Source: Romboutsia lituseburensis
Lineage (GTDB): Bacteria; Bacillota; Clostridia; Peptostreptococcales; Peptostreptococcaceae
Direction: 5' to 3'
Assembly (NCBI RefSeq): GCF_024723825.1
Contig: NZ_JANQBQ010000001.1
Coordinates: 2,170,001-2,234,000, forward strand
DNA: 64,000 nucleotides
The translations under genes were made by a program, and so were the position numbers. The notes below the pieces were generated by a model. The model saw only the letters and a program-made list of their open reading frames with translations. It was not told where the DNA came from and ran no database searches. Position 1 is the stretch's first letter. The number at the start of each line of letters is the position of its first letter. Of this stretch, positions 37,698 to 47,084 are shown piece by piece.

Positions 37698-37879
37698 TAT
37701 TTACTTCTCCTTTTGGGTATATATTTATATTATATTTAATATTTTTAATTTACCCATATTTTGCATAAATTAAATTAGGTTTTTGTTATATGCAAATTTA
37801 ATTTTAAAAGTATAGGGTAGAATTAAGATTTTTTTTTTGATAAAATACAGAAGACATTATTTTTAGAAGGTGATTTTAT

Positions 37880-38533
37880 ATGAATAACGGCGGCGTATTT
37901 ATTGCTATAGAAGGAGCTATCGGTGTAGGAAAAACTACACTTGCAACTATTCTTAATGAACATTTTGGTTATACTCTATTAAGAGAAATAGTTGAAGAAA
38001 ATCCTTTTTTATCAAAATTTTATACTGATATTAAAGAATATGCTTTACAAACAGAAGCATTTTTTCTATTTAATAGAGTAAAACAATTAGAAGATATTGA
38101 AAAAAATGAATTAAACAAATCACATGGCGTAGTAAGTGACTATCATATTATTAAAAATCTTATATTCGCAGGAATAACACTTGATAAAATGCAATTCCAC
38201 AAATATAAGCAAATGTATAATATATTTGTTAATGATTTACCTCAACCAGATATAATAATATACTTAAATTCTGAAACAGACGTCTTAATGAAAAGAATCG
38301 CTACAAGAGATAGAAGTTTCGAAAGACAGATGGACAGAAACTATATTCATGAACTAAGTACAGAGTATAAATATTACTTCAATCCATTATCTATAAAACA
38401 TAATTTTATGGGTAAAGAACCTTTAGTTATAGAAGTAGACAACTCAAAACTAGATTTCTTAAACAATGAAGATGATAGACAATTTATAATAAACAAAGTC
38501 GAGGACGCTATAAAAACCCTAGGAGGAAATTAA
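37880..38533 (+). CDS. Deoxynucleoside kinase, first of tandem pair
   Basis: 217 aa with P-loop IEGAIGVGKTTLA, the lid Arg-rich segment RIATRDRSFERQM and DYHIIKNLIF. Deoxyguanosine/deoxyadenosine kinase family (B. subtilis Dgk/Dck, Lactobacillus dAK/dGK). The next gene begins 1 bp later and encodes a homologue, so a heterodimer for purine and pyrimidine deoxynucleoside salvage is plausible. Exact substrate not assignable. Confidence 0.87.
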   Translation: MNNGGVFIAIEGAIGVGKTTLATILNEHFGYTLLREIVEENPFLSKFYTDIKEYALQTEAFFLFNRVKQLEDIEKNELNKSHGVVSDYHIIKNLIFAGITLDKMQFHKYKQMYNIFVNDLPQPDIIIYLNSETDVLMKRIATRDRSFERQMDRNYIHELSTEYKYYFNPLSIKHNFMGKEPLVIEVDNSKLDFLNNEDDRQFIINKVEDAIKTLGGN

Positions 38534-38534
38534 A

Positions 38535-39188
38535 ATGTTTAATTTAATAAATAAATGTAATAAGCCATTAAATAGAGATTTATTCATCACGGTAGCGGGA
38601 AATGTAGGTGCTGGAAAATCTACTTTGACAAAATTAGTTGGAGAAAAATTTGGATTTGAAACTCACTTTGAAAAAGTTGATGGCAATCCATACCTAGGAG
38701 ATTTTTATGGCAATCAAGAAAAATGGGGATTCCATTTACAATTATACTTCCTAGCTCAAAGATTTAAACAACAAAAAGAAATAGATAACAATGGATTAAA
38801 TAATATACAAGATAGAAGCATATATGAAGATGTCGAAATATTTGCTAGAAACTTATATGATAATAAAAAAATGACTAAAAGAGATTATATAACTTATAGA
38901 GATTTATTTAATGATATGGTACCTTATCTAAGAAGACCGGATTTAATGATATACTTAGATGGTTCCATAGATACTATAATTCATAGAATAGAGCTTAGAG
39001 GTCGTGAGATGGAAAAAGCCGTTGATCTAGGTTATTGGACTAACCTTCATAATAGATATGAAAAATGGATAGGTGAATATGATCAATCACCAGTTTTATA
39101 TGTTGATATAAATAAAGTTGATTTAATAAATAATCCAGAGCATCTTGATATGCTGTGTGATGAAATAAAGAAAATATTAGGAATGTAG
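38535..39188 (+). CDS. Deoxynucleoside kinase, second of tandem pair
   Basis: 217 aa with P-loop VAGNVGAGKSTLT, the conserved IQDRSIYEDVEIF (a DRS motif that discriminates deoxyribose) and lid RIELRGREMEK. Homologous to the preceding kinase and co-translated with it. The stop codon lies inside the terminator stem. Confidence 0.87.
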   Translation: MFNLINKCNKPLNRDLFITVAGNVGAGKSTLTKLVGEKFGFETHFEKVDGNPYLGDFYGNQEKWGFHLQLYFLAQRFKQQKEIDNNGLNNIQDRSIYEDVEIFARNLYDNKKMTKRDYITYRDLFNDMVPYLRRPDLMIYLDGSIDTIIHRIELRGREMEKAVDLGYWTNLHNRYEKWIGEYDQSPVLYVDINKVDLINNPEHLDMLCDEIKKILGM

Positions 39189-39207
39189 ATATCTACATTC
39201 TTTTTTT
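39181..39207 (+). terminator. Deoxynucleoside kinase operon terminator
   Basis: Perfect palindrome GAATGTAGAT/ATCTACATTC followed by seven T. The TAG stop codon is in the left arm. Confidence 0.9.
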
Positions 39208-39294
39208 GCATACAGTGAAACTATGATCATAAATAATTGGCTCAAATATTACTATATCAATTAACTTGTATTAAGTAAAAAATAAATGTTTAAA

Positions 39295-39312
39295 CAACGG
39301 ACGAAATCGTTG
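39295..39312. repeat. Dispersed repeat, copy 2
   Basis: CAACGGACGAAATCGTTG, 17 of 18 bases identical to the reverse complement of 3801-3818. Similarity continues more weakly to the right (20 of 25 overall). Confidence 0.45.
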
Positions 39313-39377
39313 ATATCATAACCGAAGCTAATTTTTTATTATAGATATTTTTATAAAAAATACTATATATATATTGC

Positions 39378-39407
39378 ATGAATAGATGTATTTTTAACCT
39401 CAATGGA
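39378..39407 (-). promoter_or_regulatory. Weak LytTR-like direct repeat
   Basis: On the minus strand TCCATTGAG, 12 bp, TCTATTCAT, matching the operator consensus at 6 and 8 of 9 positions. It faces away from the LytTR gene, and TATAAT lies 34 bp beyond on the minus strand. No gene follows on that strand, so it may be chance or drive a small RNA. Confidence 0.3.
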
Positions 39408-39521
39408 AGTTTTTCTTTAATTTGTTACAAAATTTCCGATAATATTAACTGGATTATATTATCCATATTTTGGTATTATATGGTAAGACCAATAAATATA
39501 ATTTTAATAGGAGGAGATATA

Positions 39522-40235
39522 TTGATTTTAAATATAGCTATATGTGATGATGAAAAAATTCATCGAGATATTTTAAAAAAATACTTAGTACAAACTTTAA
39601 ATAGCGAATCTTATAGTTTAATAGAGTTTGATAGTGGGGAAAATTTATTAGATAATTATCCTAATAATATTGATTTACTTTTGTTAGATATTCAGATGAA
39701 AAGTATAGATGGGTTCGATCTAGCTAAAGAAATAAGAACGTTTGATACAAGTGTACACATAATATTTACAACTGCTTTTGAAGATTTTATGCAAAAGGGG
39801 TATGAGGTTAGAGCATTTAGATATTTATTAAAGCCTATACAGTATAATGATTTTTCTAAACACATATTAGAATGCATCAACAGTATAAGTGAAGAATATA
39901 AAAATTTTATAACTGTTAAAGAAAGTACTTCCGGTCAAATAATAAAAATTCCCATTTCTTCTATTTTATTTGTAGAAACTATTTCTAGATTTGTGTTAAT
40001 TCATACAGATTCTTATGTTTACAAGTCTAGAATTAATCTTAATAAAATAGAAGATTCTTTGAAAGGAAATAATTTTTTTAGATGCCATAGATCATATTTA
40101 ATCAATTTAAATAAAGTTAATTGTATTACTAAAAATTCAGCATTAATTAAAGACCATGAAATATTTGTTAGTAAATATAAAATTAAAGAATTAAAAATAG
40201 CTCTTACAAATGTACTCGGGGATTTATTATGTTAG
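39522..40235 (+). CDS. LytTR response regulator (ComE/AgrA-like) with kinase
   Basis: 237 aa. Receiver IAICDDEKIH, Asp in LLLLDIQMK, Lys in YLLKPIQ; LytTR domain with ILFVETISRFVLIH and FFRCHRSYLINLNKV. The TTG at 39522 is chosen because AGGAGG lies 8 nt upstream and the protein then aligns end to end with the paralogue at 7884-8594. It overlaps the kinase gene by 7 bp. Targets probably include LytTR-type operators elsewhere in the window. Confidence 0.92.
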   Translation: MILNIAICDDEKIHRDILKKYLVQTLNSESYSLIEFDSGENLLDNYPNNIDLLLLDIQMKSIDGFDLAKEIRTFDTSVHIIFTTAFEDFMQKGYEVRAFRYLLKPIQYNDFSKHILECINSISEEYKNFITVKESTSGQIIKIPISSILFVETISRFVLIHTDSYVYKSRINLNKIEDSLKGNNFFRCHRSYLINLNKVNCITKNSALIKDHEIFVSKYKIKELKIALTNVLGDLLC

Positions 40236-41548
40236 AACTTCATGATACTTTTATAAATTTTATAGATTTTTTTAGCGGACTTATATATTTATTTTTCTTC
40301 AAAATAGGTTTAGATCATTTAAGCGAAAAAAAATATAATAATATTTTTATTTATATAACATTACTATTACTTTCTATATTCACATATTATTATGATTTTG
40401 ATGCTCCTATTATTTTCGCATTTGCTTGTATATTATTCTACAAGCTTAATTATAAAGTTAAATTTTTAAAATGTATTGTCATGAGTTTTATATATTGGCT
40501 TTTTATGTATATTACTATGGAGTATATAAGTGTATATTTGGCATTTCTTATAAATTATAATGACTTAGCTAATGATTATTATATAAATATAGATAGTGTT
40601 GTTTTAGAAAGTATTATAATCCAAGCTATTTTTATGCTACTCGCTTTATACATATTTATATATATAAAAAAATTTTTTAAGCTAAAAAAAATCTCTCATA
40701 TATTTATACTTATTCCTATTTTAATAAATATATCAACTTTAATACTATCTTTTAGATTAATTGCTGTGGATAATAGTATTACACATATAAATGATCTAAT
40801 ATTAATTTTAATACCTATTTTAGTATTAATTTCTAATATATATTTTTTTCTTATAGTTAAAAGGTACATTAGAAGTTATAAATTTGAATATGAAAATGAA
40901 ATTTTAAAAGCTAATATTTTAAAAGAATATAATTATTACTTAAATATGAGTAAAGAAAAAGAGAAAATTAGAAATATTCATCACGATATGAAGAATCATA
41001 TTATTTGTATTAGGCATTTATGTGAAAGCAATGAACTAGAAAAAATAATTACATACATTGATGATATAGAATCTAAAACTTGTAATTATTCAAAGTATAA
41101 AGATATCCTAAATACAGGCAATATGATATTAGATTCTATTTTAATTAACAAGAAATCAATATGTAAAAATAAAGAAATAAACTTTAATATAGATATGGAT
41201 TTTTCAAAAAATGACTTTATAGACATGATAGATGTTTGCACTATTTTTTCTAATTTAATAGACAATGCTATAGAAGCATGTGATAAAATTGCAGATTCTA
41301 ATCTATCTAAAAATATAGTATTGAAAAGTAAATATATTGATAATTTCTGTGTTATTGTAATTGAAAATACTAAAATTAATAAAATAAAGAAAAAAAATGG
41401 TACATTTTTAACTAGTAAAATAGATTCATCTATGCATGGAATAGGCTTAAAAAATGCTATAAGTACAGTTGAAAAATACTCAGGAAATGTCGTCATAACT
41501 CATGATGATAATATATTCAAAGTTAAAATCGTTATACCTAATACATAA
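40229..41548 (+). CDS. AgrC/ComD-like sensor histidine kinase
   Basis: 439 aa. About six membrane helices in the first 220 residues, then a dimerisation helix with phospho-acceptor His in IRNIHHDMKNHIICI, and a GHKL ATPase with NLIDNAIEAC and GIGLKNA. This is the HPK10 peptide-sensing architecture. It is translated with the regulator before it. No AgrB/AgrD or peptide gene is adjacent; the double-glycine peptide at 7325 is a possible ligand source. Confidence 0.92.
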   Translation: MLELHDTFINFIDFFSGLIYLFFFKIGLDHLSEKKYNNIFIYITLLLLSIFTYYYDFDAPIIFAFACILFYKLNYKVKFLKCIVMSFIYWLFMYITMEYISVYLAFLINYNDLANDYYINIDSVVLESIIIQAIFMLLALYIFIYIKKFFKLKKISHIFILIPILINISTLILSFRLIAVDNSITHINDLILILIPILVLISNIYFFLIVKRYIRSYKFEYENEILKANILKEYNYYLNMSKEKEKIRNIHHDMKNHIICIRHLCESNELEKIITYIDDIESKTCNYSKYKDILNTGNMILDSILINKKSICKNKEINFNIDMDFSKNDFIDMIDVCTIFSNLIDNAIEACDKIADSNLSKNIVLKSKYIDNFCVIVIENTKINKIKKKNGTFLTSKIDSSMHGIGLKNAISTVEKYSGNVVITHDDNIFKVKIVIPNT

Positions 41549-41553
41549 ATAAA

Positions 41554-41586
41554 AACCCTACTTATCAAAATAAGAAGGGTTTTTTT
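41554..41586 (+). terminator. Terminator after the LytTR-kinase operon
   Basis: Stem AACCCT-A-CTTAT/ATAAG-A-AGGGTT with a 4-nt loop, followed by T-runs. It overlaps the end region of the convergent YeiH-type gene and may serve both. Confidence 0.85.
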
Positions 41587-41587
41587 A

Positions 41588-42631
41588 TTATAATAATATA
41601 TTAATTAAAATTACTGCTGACACCACTTGTAACATTCCTACAAATAATCCATATAATGATACAGTTTTACCTTGTTTTATTAAATCTTTTATATTAACTC
41701 TTAAACCAATAGCTGCTAATGCTATTATCTCAAATTTGTTACTTAGCACTTTACACATTTCTGAAACTTCTGGAGATATTATATTTGTAGAGAATAATGC
41801 ACAAGTTATAAAAAATCCCAATACATACCAAGGAACTTTTATTTTTCCTTTTTTAGTATCTTCTATTTCTTCCTCTATGATATCATGATTTGTTTTGTTC
41901 TTTAAATGTCCAAATAAAAATACTACTGCTACTAATAATATTACTCTTACTATTTTAAATATAGTTGATAAGTCTTTGACTGGCTCGCTTACCATAGCTC
42001 CACTGGCTACAACTTGACCTACAGATTGTAATGTTCCACCTATCATGGCTGATGTTTGTACAGCTTCATGACTATATAATTTTTGAGTTAAAACAGGTAA
42101 TAAAAACATTAAAAATATTCCAGTAACATTTACTATTGTTATTGCTATACCTTTGTCTTTATCTTTTGCATTTATAACAGGAGCTGTAGCTGCTATTGCA
42201 GATGAACCGCATACTGCATTACCTGCTGCCATAAGGAATCTGAAATCTTGTCCAAACCCTAATTTTTTTCCTATATATAAAGCACCTGCTATAGTAACTG
42301 ACATTTGTAATACTACAAATAGTATTCCGTTAAAACCTAACTCCATTAATGTTGATACGCTTAAAGTTGATCCTAATAATACTATAGAGTATGATAATAA
42401 GTCAGTTTCTGAAAACTTATATCCCTTTTGAAAAACTTCTTGCCCTAAAAATACATTACCTACAAACATACCTAAAAATATAGATATTGTTGCTGCTCCT
42501 AACTTTGGAACTACTTGAGATAAAAGCATACTAGCTAGACCTATAAGTACTGATACTGCTAATCCTGGTAAAATTTCTTTTATTTTATAAAAAATATTAT
42601 TGCTATTTGTTATTCTATTTATTCCGTTCAT
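41588..42631 (-). CDS. YeiH-family (UPF0324) putative exporter
   Basis: 347 aa with 10-11 helices. Family block GNAVCGSSAIAATAPVI and the late block IIALAAIGLRVNIKDLIK. E. coli YeiH is paired with the LysR regulator YeiE, and here too a LysR gene is divergent. Sulfur oxyanion export has been suggested for the family; the substrate here is unproven. Confidence 0.87.
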   Translation of the reverse strand: MNGINRITNSNNIFYKIKEILPGLAVSVLIGLASMLLSQVVPKLGAATISIFLGMFVGNVFLGQEVFQKGYKFSETDLLSYSIVLLGSTLSVSTLMELGFNGILFVVLQMSVTIAGALYIGKKLGFGQDFRFLMAAGNAVCGSSAIAATAPVINAKDKDKGIAITIVNVTGIFLMFLLPVLTQKLYSHEAVQTSAMIGGTLQSVGQVVASGAMVSEPVKDLSTIFKIVRVILLVAVVFLFGHLKNKTNHDIIEEEIEDTKKGKIKVPWYVLGFFITCALFSTNIISPEVSEMCKVLSNKFEIIALAAIGLRVNIKDLIKQGKTVSLYGLFVGMLQVVSAVILINILL

Positions 42632-42792
42632 TTATATCATCCTTTCTTTTTTATTTTTTAATCTCTTGTTTATGTTTTTAGTATACATCCATAATGATTA
42701 TAAGTAAAATAAATATAAAATATAATTACTATTAATATTTTTAATGATTAGAGTTATAATATACTTATAGATTATTATTGGAGGTGTTTTAT

Positions 42793-43689
42793 TTGCTAGA
42801 GGAATTAAAAACTTTTATTGCTGTTGTGGAGCATAAAAATTTTACTAAGGCTGGTGAACATTTAAATTTATCTCAGCCAAGTGTAAGTACTCATATAAAA
42901 AATTTAGAAAACCATTTTGGAGTTGTACTAATCAATAGGTCAGTTAAACAAAAAACAATCTTTATAACAGATAGTGGATATACATTATATAAAAAAGCAA
43001 AAGAAATTCTAAATTTATTAGATACTACATATATGGAGGTTCGTAATACTTCAGATTCTATAAAAGGAAGCTTAAAGGTTGGGGCTAGTATGACTATTGG
43101 TGAATATATATTGCCTATGTTTTTAGCTACTTTTTCTGAAAAATACCCAGATGTAGATGTGGAAATATTTATAAATAATACTCATTCAATATGCTCTAGT
43201 CTGAAAGAGCTTACATTAGACATTGGTTTAATTGAAGGAAATTCTCCATATTCTAACTTTACACAAGAATATTTTTTACAAGATAAAATGATGCTAGCTT
43301 TTCCATATACGTCAAATTTAGATACTAAGAATTTTTCATTTGATATTTTAGAAGATCAAAAATGGATTGTTCGTGAGGAAGGTTCTGGTACAAGAGAGTT
43401 TTTAAATATGTTCTTAGCTACTAATGAAATTATACCTAAAGGAATTATGATTTTAGGTAGTAATTATGCAGTAAAAGAAGCTGTTAAAAATAAACTAGGA
43501 ATTACTATAATATCTGAATTCGTTACTAATCCAGCTGTTTTAAATAAGGAACTATCTACAATTGATTTAGGTAGTTCATACACTAGACATTTCTCTTATA
43601 TTTTACCTAAAAACATAACTATATCTAAAGCATCTCAAGTTTTTCTAGACGAATTAAAACATTATGCATATAATTTAAATAAAAAATAG
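42793..43689 (+). CDS. LysR-family regulator (CysL/YeiE-like)
   Basis: 298 aa. N-terminal HTH (FTKAGEHLNLSQPSVSTHIK) and C-terminal type 2 periplasmic-binding effector domain (VGASMTIGEYILP, EEGSGTREFL). The TTG at 42793 is used because GGAGG lies 7-8 nt upstream; an earlier in-frame TTG overlaps that site. Divergent from the YeiH-type gene with a 161-bp spacer, so it probably controls it. Confidence 0.92.
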   Translation: MLEELKTFIAVVEHKNFTKAGEHLNLSQPSVSTHIKNLENHFGVVLINRSVKQKTIFITDSGYTLYKKAKEILNLLDTTYMEVRNTSDSIKGSLKVGASMTIGEYILPMFLATFSEKYPDVDVEIFINNTHSICSSLKELTLDIGLIEGNSPYSNFTQEYFLQDKMMLAFPYTSNLDTKNFSFDILEDQKWIVREEGSGTREFLNMFLATNEIIPKGIMILGSNYAVKEAVKNKLGITIISEFVTNPAVLNKELSTIDLGSSYTRHFSYILPKNITISKASQVFLDELKHYAYNLNKK

Positions 43690-43708
43690 CTTATAAATAA
43701 GTTCCCTT

Positions 43709-43738
43709 AACTGACGCCTAATGGTTGTCAGTTTTTTT
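43709..43738 (+). terminator. LysR gene terminator
   Basis: Stem AACTGAC/GTCAGTT with an 11-nt loop and seven T. Confidence 0.85.
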
Positions 43739-43873
43739 GTATTCAAACTACAATTTGATTTATTCAATATTTAATTCATTTTTAAGATACATATGTATAA
43801 TTGTGCCAATTTTAAATTTATAATATAATTAAAATGTAGTTATTTTATTTTTAAAGAAAGAAGGAATGGTTTT

Positions 43874-45085
43874 ATGGCTCTTTGTTGCAGGGATTTATTT
43901 CAACTTAAAAATTTTTCAAAAGCAAAGTTACTTGCTGGAGAAAAGGGATTAAACCGTGAAATTTCTTGGCCTTATGTAAGAATGACAGAATCTATTTCTC
44001 AGTGGCTTTATGGTCAAGAATTGATATTTGTTATTTATACAGATATAGAAAAAGATGATAATAGTTTCTTATTATTGATAGAAGAATGTATTTATAAAAA
44101 GCTTTCCGGAATTGTAATTTTAATTGATGATAAGCATATAAATAGCATACCTGAAAATGTAATAGATAGAGCAAATGAAGCGAATTTCCCTGTTTTCATA
44201 ATGCCTTGGGATGTTAAATTAATAGATATTACACAAGAAATTTTATTTAAATCAGAACAAAATCAGGAAGAAAAAAAGAATGCAAAACGATTTTTAGAAT
44301 CAATTATCTTTTCGCAAGATAATTTCCAAGAAGACATATATGCTCTAGCAGAATTTTATAATATAAAATTAAGACCTTTCCACTATGTATGCATATTTAA
44401 AATGAAAAATACATCTAATATTTCCTATGATTTAGAACAAATTAGTAAGCATATAATTCATTCATTAGAAGAAGCATTAAATATAGAAAATCAAACTTTA
44501 ATTCCTATGGAATACGCAAATAGCTTGATGTTTTTAATGTTTACCAATGATTATAATGAAGGTAAGAAATCATTAGAAGCTGTAGAAGCTGTGTTTAATC
44601 TTTTAAGCTCTAAATATTCAGAAGTTGAAATCAGCTTAAGTTTTAGCCGTATAAGAGAAACCACTTCTGATATAAAAATAAGTTATAAAGAAGCTTTTAA
44701 AGCCTTATCTATGATTGATATATGCCATAGAGATTCAAAAATTATTAAATATAAGGAACTAGGAATTATCAGGTGGTTAGTCGAACTTTCTAATATTAAG
44801 GAAATTCAGCAATATTGTTATGAAAACTTAGGTCCTATTTTAGAACATGATAAAAATCATGGAATGGATTTAATGGGAACCTTAAAATGTTATTTTCAAA
44901 ATAACAGACATTTATTAAAAACTTCCCAAGAGCTTTTTATTCATAGAAATACATTGATTTATAGATTATCAACAATCAAGGACCTTTTAAAAATAGATTT
45001 AGATGATGCAATGATAGATTTAGAACTTTTTAATAGCATATTAATTTATGAATTCATTAATCTTCAAAATAAAAAACCCCTATGA
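43874..45085 (+). CDS. PucR-family transcription regulator
   Basis: 403 aa. N-terminal PucR domain (about residues 5-125, LLAGEKGLNREISWPYVRMTE), a central CdaR/GGDEF-like region, and the C-terminal PucR helix-turn-helix with FIHRNTLIYRLSTIKDLL. Relatives control purine and other N-ring catabolism. It is next to the creatininase-like/EamA operon and a cytosine deaminase-like gene, so it is the likely regulator of that locus. Its TGA lies within a terminator hairpin. Confidence 0.9.
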   Translation: MALCCRDLFQLKNFSKAKLLAGEKGLNREISWPYVRMTESISQWLYGQELIFVIYTDIEKDDNSFLLLIEECIYKKLSGIVILIDDKHINSIPENVIDRANEANFPVFIMPWDVKLIDITQEILFKSEQNQEEKKNAKRFLESIIFSQDNFQEDIYALAEFYNIKLRPFHYVCIFKMKNTSNISYDLEQISKHIIHSLEEALNIENQTLIPMEYANSLMFLMFTNDYNEGKKSLEAVEAVFNLLSSKYSEVEISLSFSRIRETTSDIKISYKEAFKALSMIDICHRDSKIIKYKELGIIRWLVELSNIKEIQQYCYENLGPILEHDKNHGMDLMGTLKCYFQNNRHLLKTSQELFIHRNTLIYRLSTIKDLLKIDLDDAMIDLELFNSILIYEFINLQNKKPL

Positions 45086-45100
45086 TAATACATAGGGGTT
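45071..45100 (-). terminator. Shared terminator between PucR and EamA genes
   Basis: Stem AACCCCTATG/CATAGGGGTT with flanking T-runs on the minus strand. Convergent genes; it serves mostly the EamA transcript. Confidence 0.85.
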
Positions 45101-45104
45101 AATT

Positions 45105-46022
45105 TTACACTTCTAATTCCTGTTTAGTTTGTGATGTCTTATCTTTTGCAAAAGATAGTATTAAGACTCCTGCAAAAATTAATATACAGGCAACAATCTT
45201 TATAGGTGTTACCTTTTCACCCAATAATATAACTCCAAATATTACGCTTGTTATCGGTTCAAAAGTACTTATAACAGCTGCTTCACTTGCTCCAATATAT
45301 TTTATCCCAACTTGTAACAATGATAGAGCAACAACTGTACATAAAAATGCAAATACTGCAGATATAATCCATGATTTAGTTGTTAGTGAATATAAAACAA
45401 GTTCATTAGTAAAAATACCATAGAAAAACATACCTATACTTGAAGCAATTGCTACATAGAATGTTATTTTAAATGGAGATTCACCTTTTAAGCCACTTTT
45501 GTCCATAAATATAATATAGAATGCATAAAATGCTCCTGAGGATACTGCTAAAATTAATCCAAGTAATGTAGATGAGTCAAAAGAAGCAGAATTTAATGAT
45601 TCAACAAAGAAACATCCGATACCACACATAGCTATAACTAATGCTATAATCTTTTGACTACTTAGCTTTTCATTGAAGAATAATACACATCCAAATGTTA
45701 CAAATATAGGGTAAGTGAAATGTATTGGGGTTACTATTCCTACATCTATATGAGCAAAAGCTATATTTAGCATTAATGTTGTTATTGCATTTCCTACAAA
45801 GCCTAATATTACTAAGTTTTTAAATTGATTTTTCGTTATTCTCAAATCAATTTTTAAAAATAAAACTATTAGTAATAAAAAGGGTAAACTTAAAAAGTTT
45901 CTTAAAAAAGTTAATGTTACAGGATTACTTCCTCCAGCACCATAGGTCATAGGACCTAATGTAAATGCAAAACCAAAGGTAATAGAGGATAGCATTGTTA
46001 GAACTATTCCTTTTAATTTCAT
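45105..46022 (-). CDS. EamA/DMT-family transporter
   Basis: 305 aa, ten helices in two EamA repeats, ending in a basic tail. Blocks include ITFGFAFTLGPM and ISTFEPITSVIFGVILLGEK. It is 28 bp after the creatininase-family gene, so export or import of a substrate or product of that pathway is likely. Direction unknown. Confidence 0.87.
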   Translation of the reverse strand: MKLKGIVLTMLSSITFGFAFTLGPMTYGAGGSNPVTLTFLRNFLSLPFLLLIVLFLKIDLRITKNQFKNLVILGFVGNAITTLMLNIAFAHIDVGIVTPIHFTYPIFVTFGCVLFFNEKLSSQKIIALVIAMCGIGCFFVESLNSASFDSSTLLGLILAVSSGAFYAFYIIFMDKSGLKGESPFKITFYVAIASSIGMFFYGIFTNELVLYSLTTKSWIISAVFAFLCTVVALSLLQVGIKYIGASEAAVISTFEPITSVIFGVILLGEKVTPIKIVACILIFAGVLILSFAKDKTSQTKQELEV

Positions 46023-46050
46023 AAATTTCCCTACTTCTTTCTATAAAAAT

Positions 46051-46806
46051 TTATTTGAATGCTTCTTCAACTATTTTTAATATATTTGGAATAACATCAT
46101 CTACAATTATTTTTCCTCTAGCAGCTGAAGATGATTTAGCTGATGCAAGTATTCCTGTTTCAGGAACAATATCTTTTTCTATAGGATATCTAAAGTAAGT
46201 TGCTGGACTAGCATTTTCTGTATCTAATATTTTATCTTCTCTAACAAGTTCTGGTGCAAAGTACATCATTAATGATGTTTCTGTAACAGCGGCATGCTCT
46301 AGAGCCCATCCTGGGAATGGTACTTCATCAAAAACTTTATCAATTACATCAGGTGACATCGGATCCCACCAGTTCGTAAGAAGAATTTTTACTTTGTCTC
46401 CATATTTTGAAGAACATAAGTCCATAGCTTCTACAATAAATGCTTCATTTTCAAAGTGAGCACTTAAAATAAATATTTTTGTAAATCCATCGCGAACAAA
46501 TTCATCAATTATATCCATTACTAAAGCTTGTAATGTGGCTCCATTTAGATCAATAGTTCCTGGGAATAGTGGACCACCACCGCTTAATGGTTTTGATTTA
46601 TATCCATATGAAAGAGTTGGTGCAACTACACCATTAATTTTTTCAGCTATACGATAAGCAAATTCTTCTGCTAATACAGCATCTACACAAGTAGGTAGAT
46701 GAGGGCCATGTTGCTCTGTAGCTCCTATTGGTAGTATAATTACATCATCTTTTTTCTTAGCAAATTCTTGCCATGTCATGTTTTTCATTTTAAATTTTTC
46801 GTACAT
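46051..46806 (-). CDS. Creatininase-family amidohydrolase
   Basis: 251 aa with metal-binding motifs LPIGATEQHGPHLPTCVDAV (Glu, His, Asp) and LSAHFENEAF. The family includes creatinine amidohydrolase, FAPy deformylase-type and mycofactocin peptidases. Next to a cytosine/creatinine deaminase homologue and a PucR regulator it suggests breakdown of creatinine or another cyclic amide. Substrate inferred from context only. Confidence 0.85.
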   Translation of the reverse strand: MYEKFKMKNMTWQEFAKKKDDVIILPIGATEQHGPHLPTCVDAVLAEEFAYRIAEKINGVVAPTLSYGYKSKPLSGGGPLFPGTIDLNGATLQALVMDIIDEFVRDGFTKIFILSAHFENEAFIVEAMDLCSSKYGDKVKILLTNWWDPMSPDVIDKVFDEVPFPGWALEHAAVTETSLMMYFAPELVREDKILDTENASPATYFRYPIEKDIVPETGILASAKSSSAARGKIIVDDVIPNILKIVEEAFK

Positions 46807-47084
46807 AATAATATCCCCCTTTAATTTTCAAAAATTTTTGTTATTTTTTATAACGATCTCTTTCTTCTAAAGAAGTTTCATCGCACTATTAGTATATACT
46901 TTGGAAATATTATATTACAATGTACAAAAAATACAAATAAATATCCTAAAATATGTTCTTTATGTGCACAGTCATATTAAAACATTATTGTATGGTTAGC
47001 ACAATGACTATTTGTATATTTTCATGTTAAACTTTGGGTGTCGCTAATGAAATAGCTAAAAATAATATAAGGGGGATTATTAAA

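Larger units (their letters stand above)
39189..39521. other. 333-bp region before the LytTR-kinase operon
   Basis: Holds the kinase-operon terminator tail, the dispersed repeat copy (39295-39312) and a weak LytTR-like repeat (39378-39407). TACAAA, TAATAT and similar AT-rich boxes are too common here to choose a promoter. An upstream ATG at 39378 extends the regulator frame but has no ribosome binding site. Confidence 0.5.

Noticed and set aside
39378-39407. Sixth member of the LytTR operator set
   Set aside because: Second repeat matches only 6 of 9 and it faces away from the regulator, so it is listed only as a weak site.
39378-39521. 48-codon N-terminal extension of the LytTR regulator
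   Set aside because: No ribosome binding site at the ATG, poor resemblance to the paralogue, and AGGAGG precedes the TTG at 39522.
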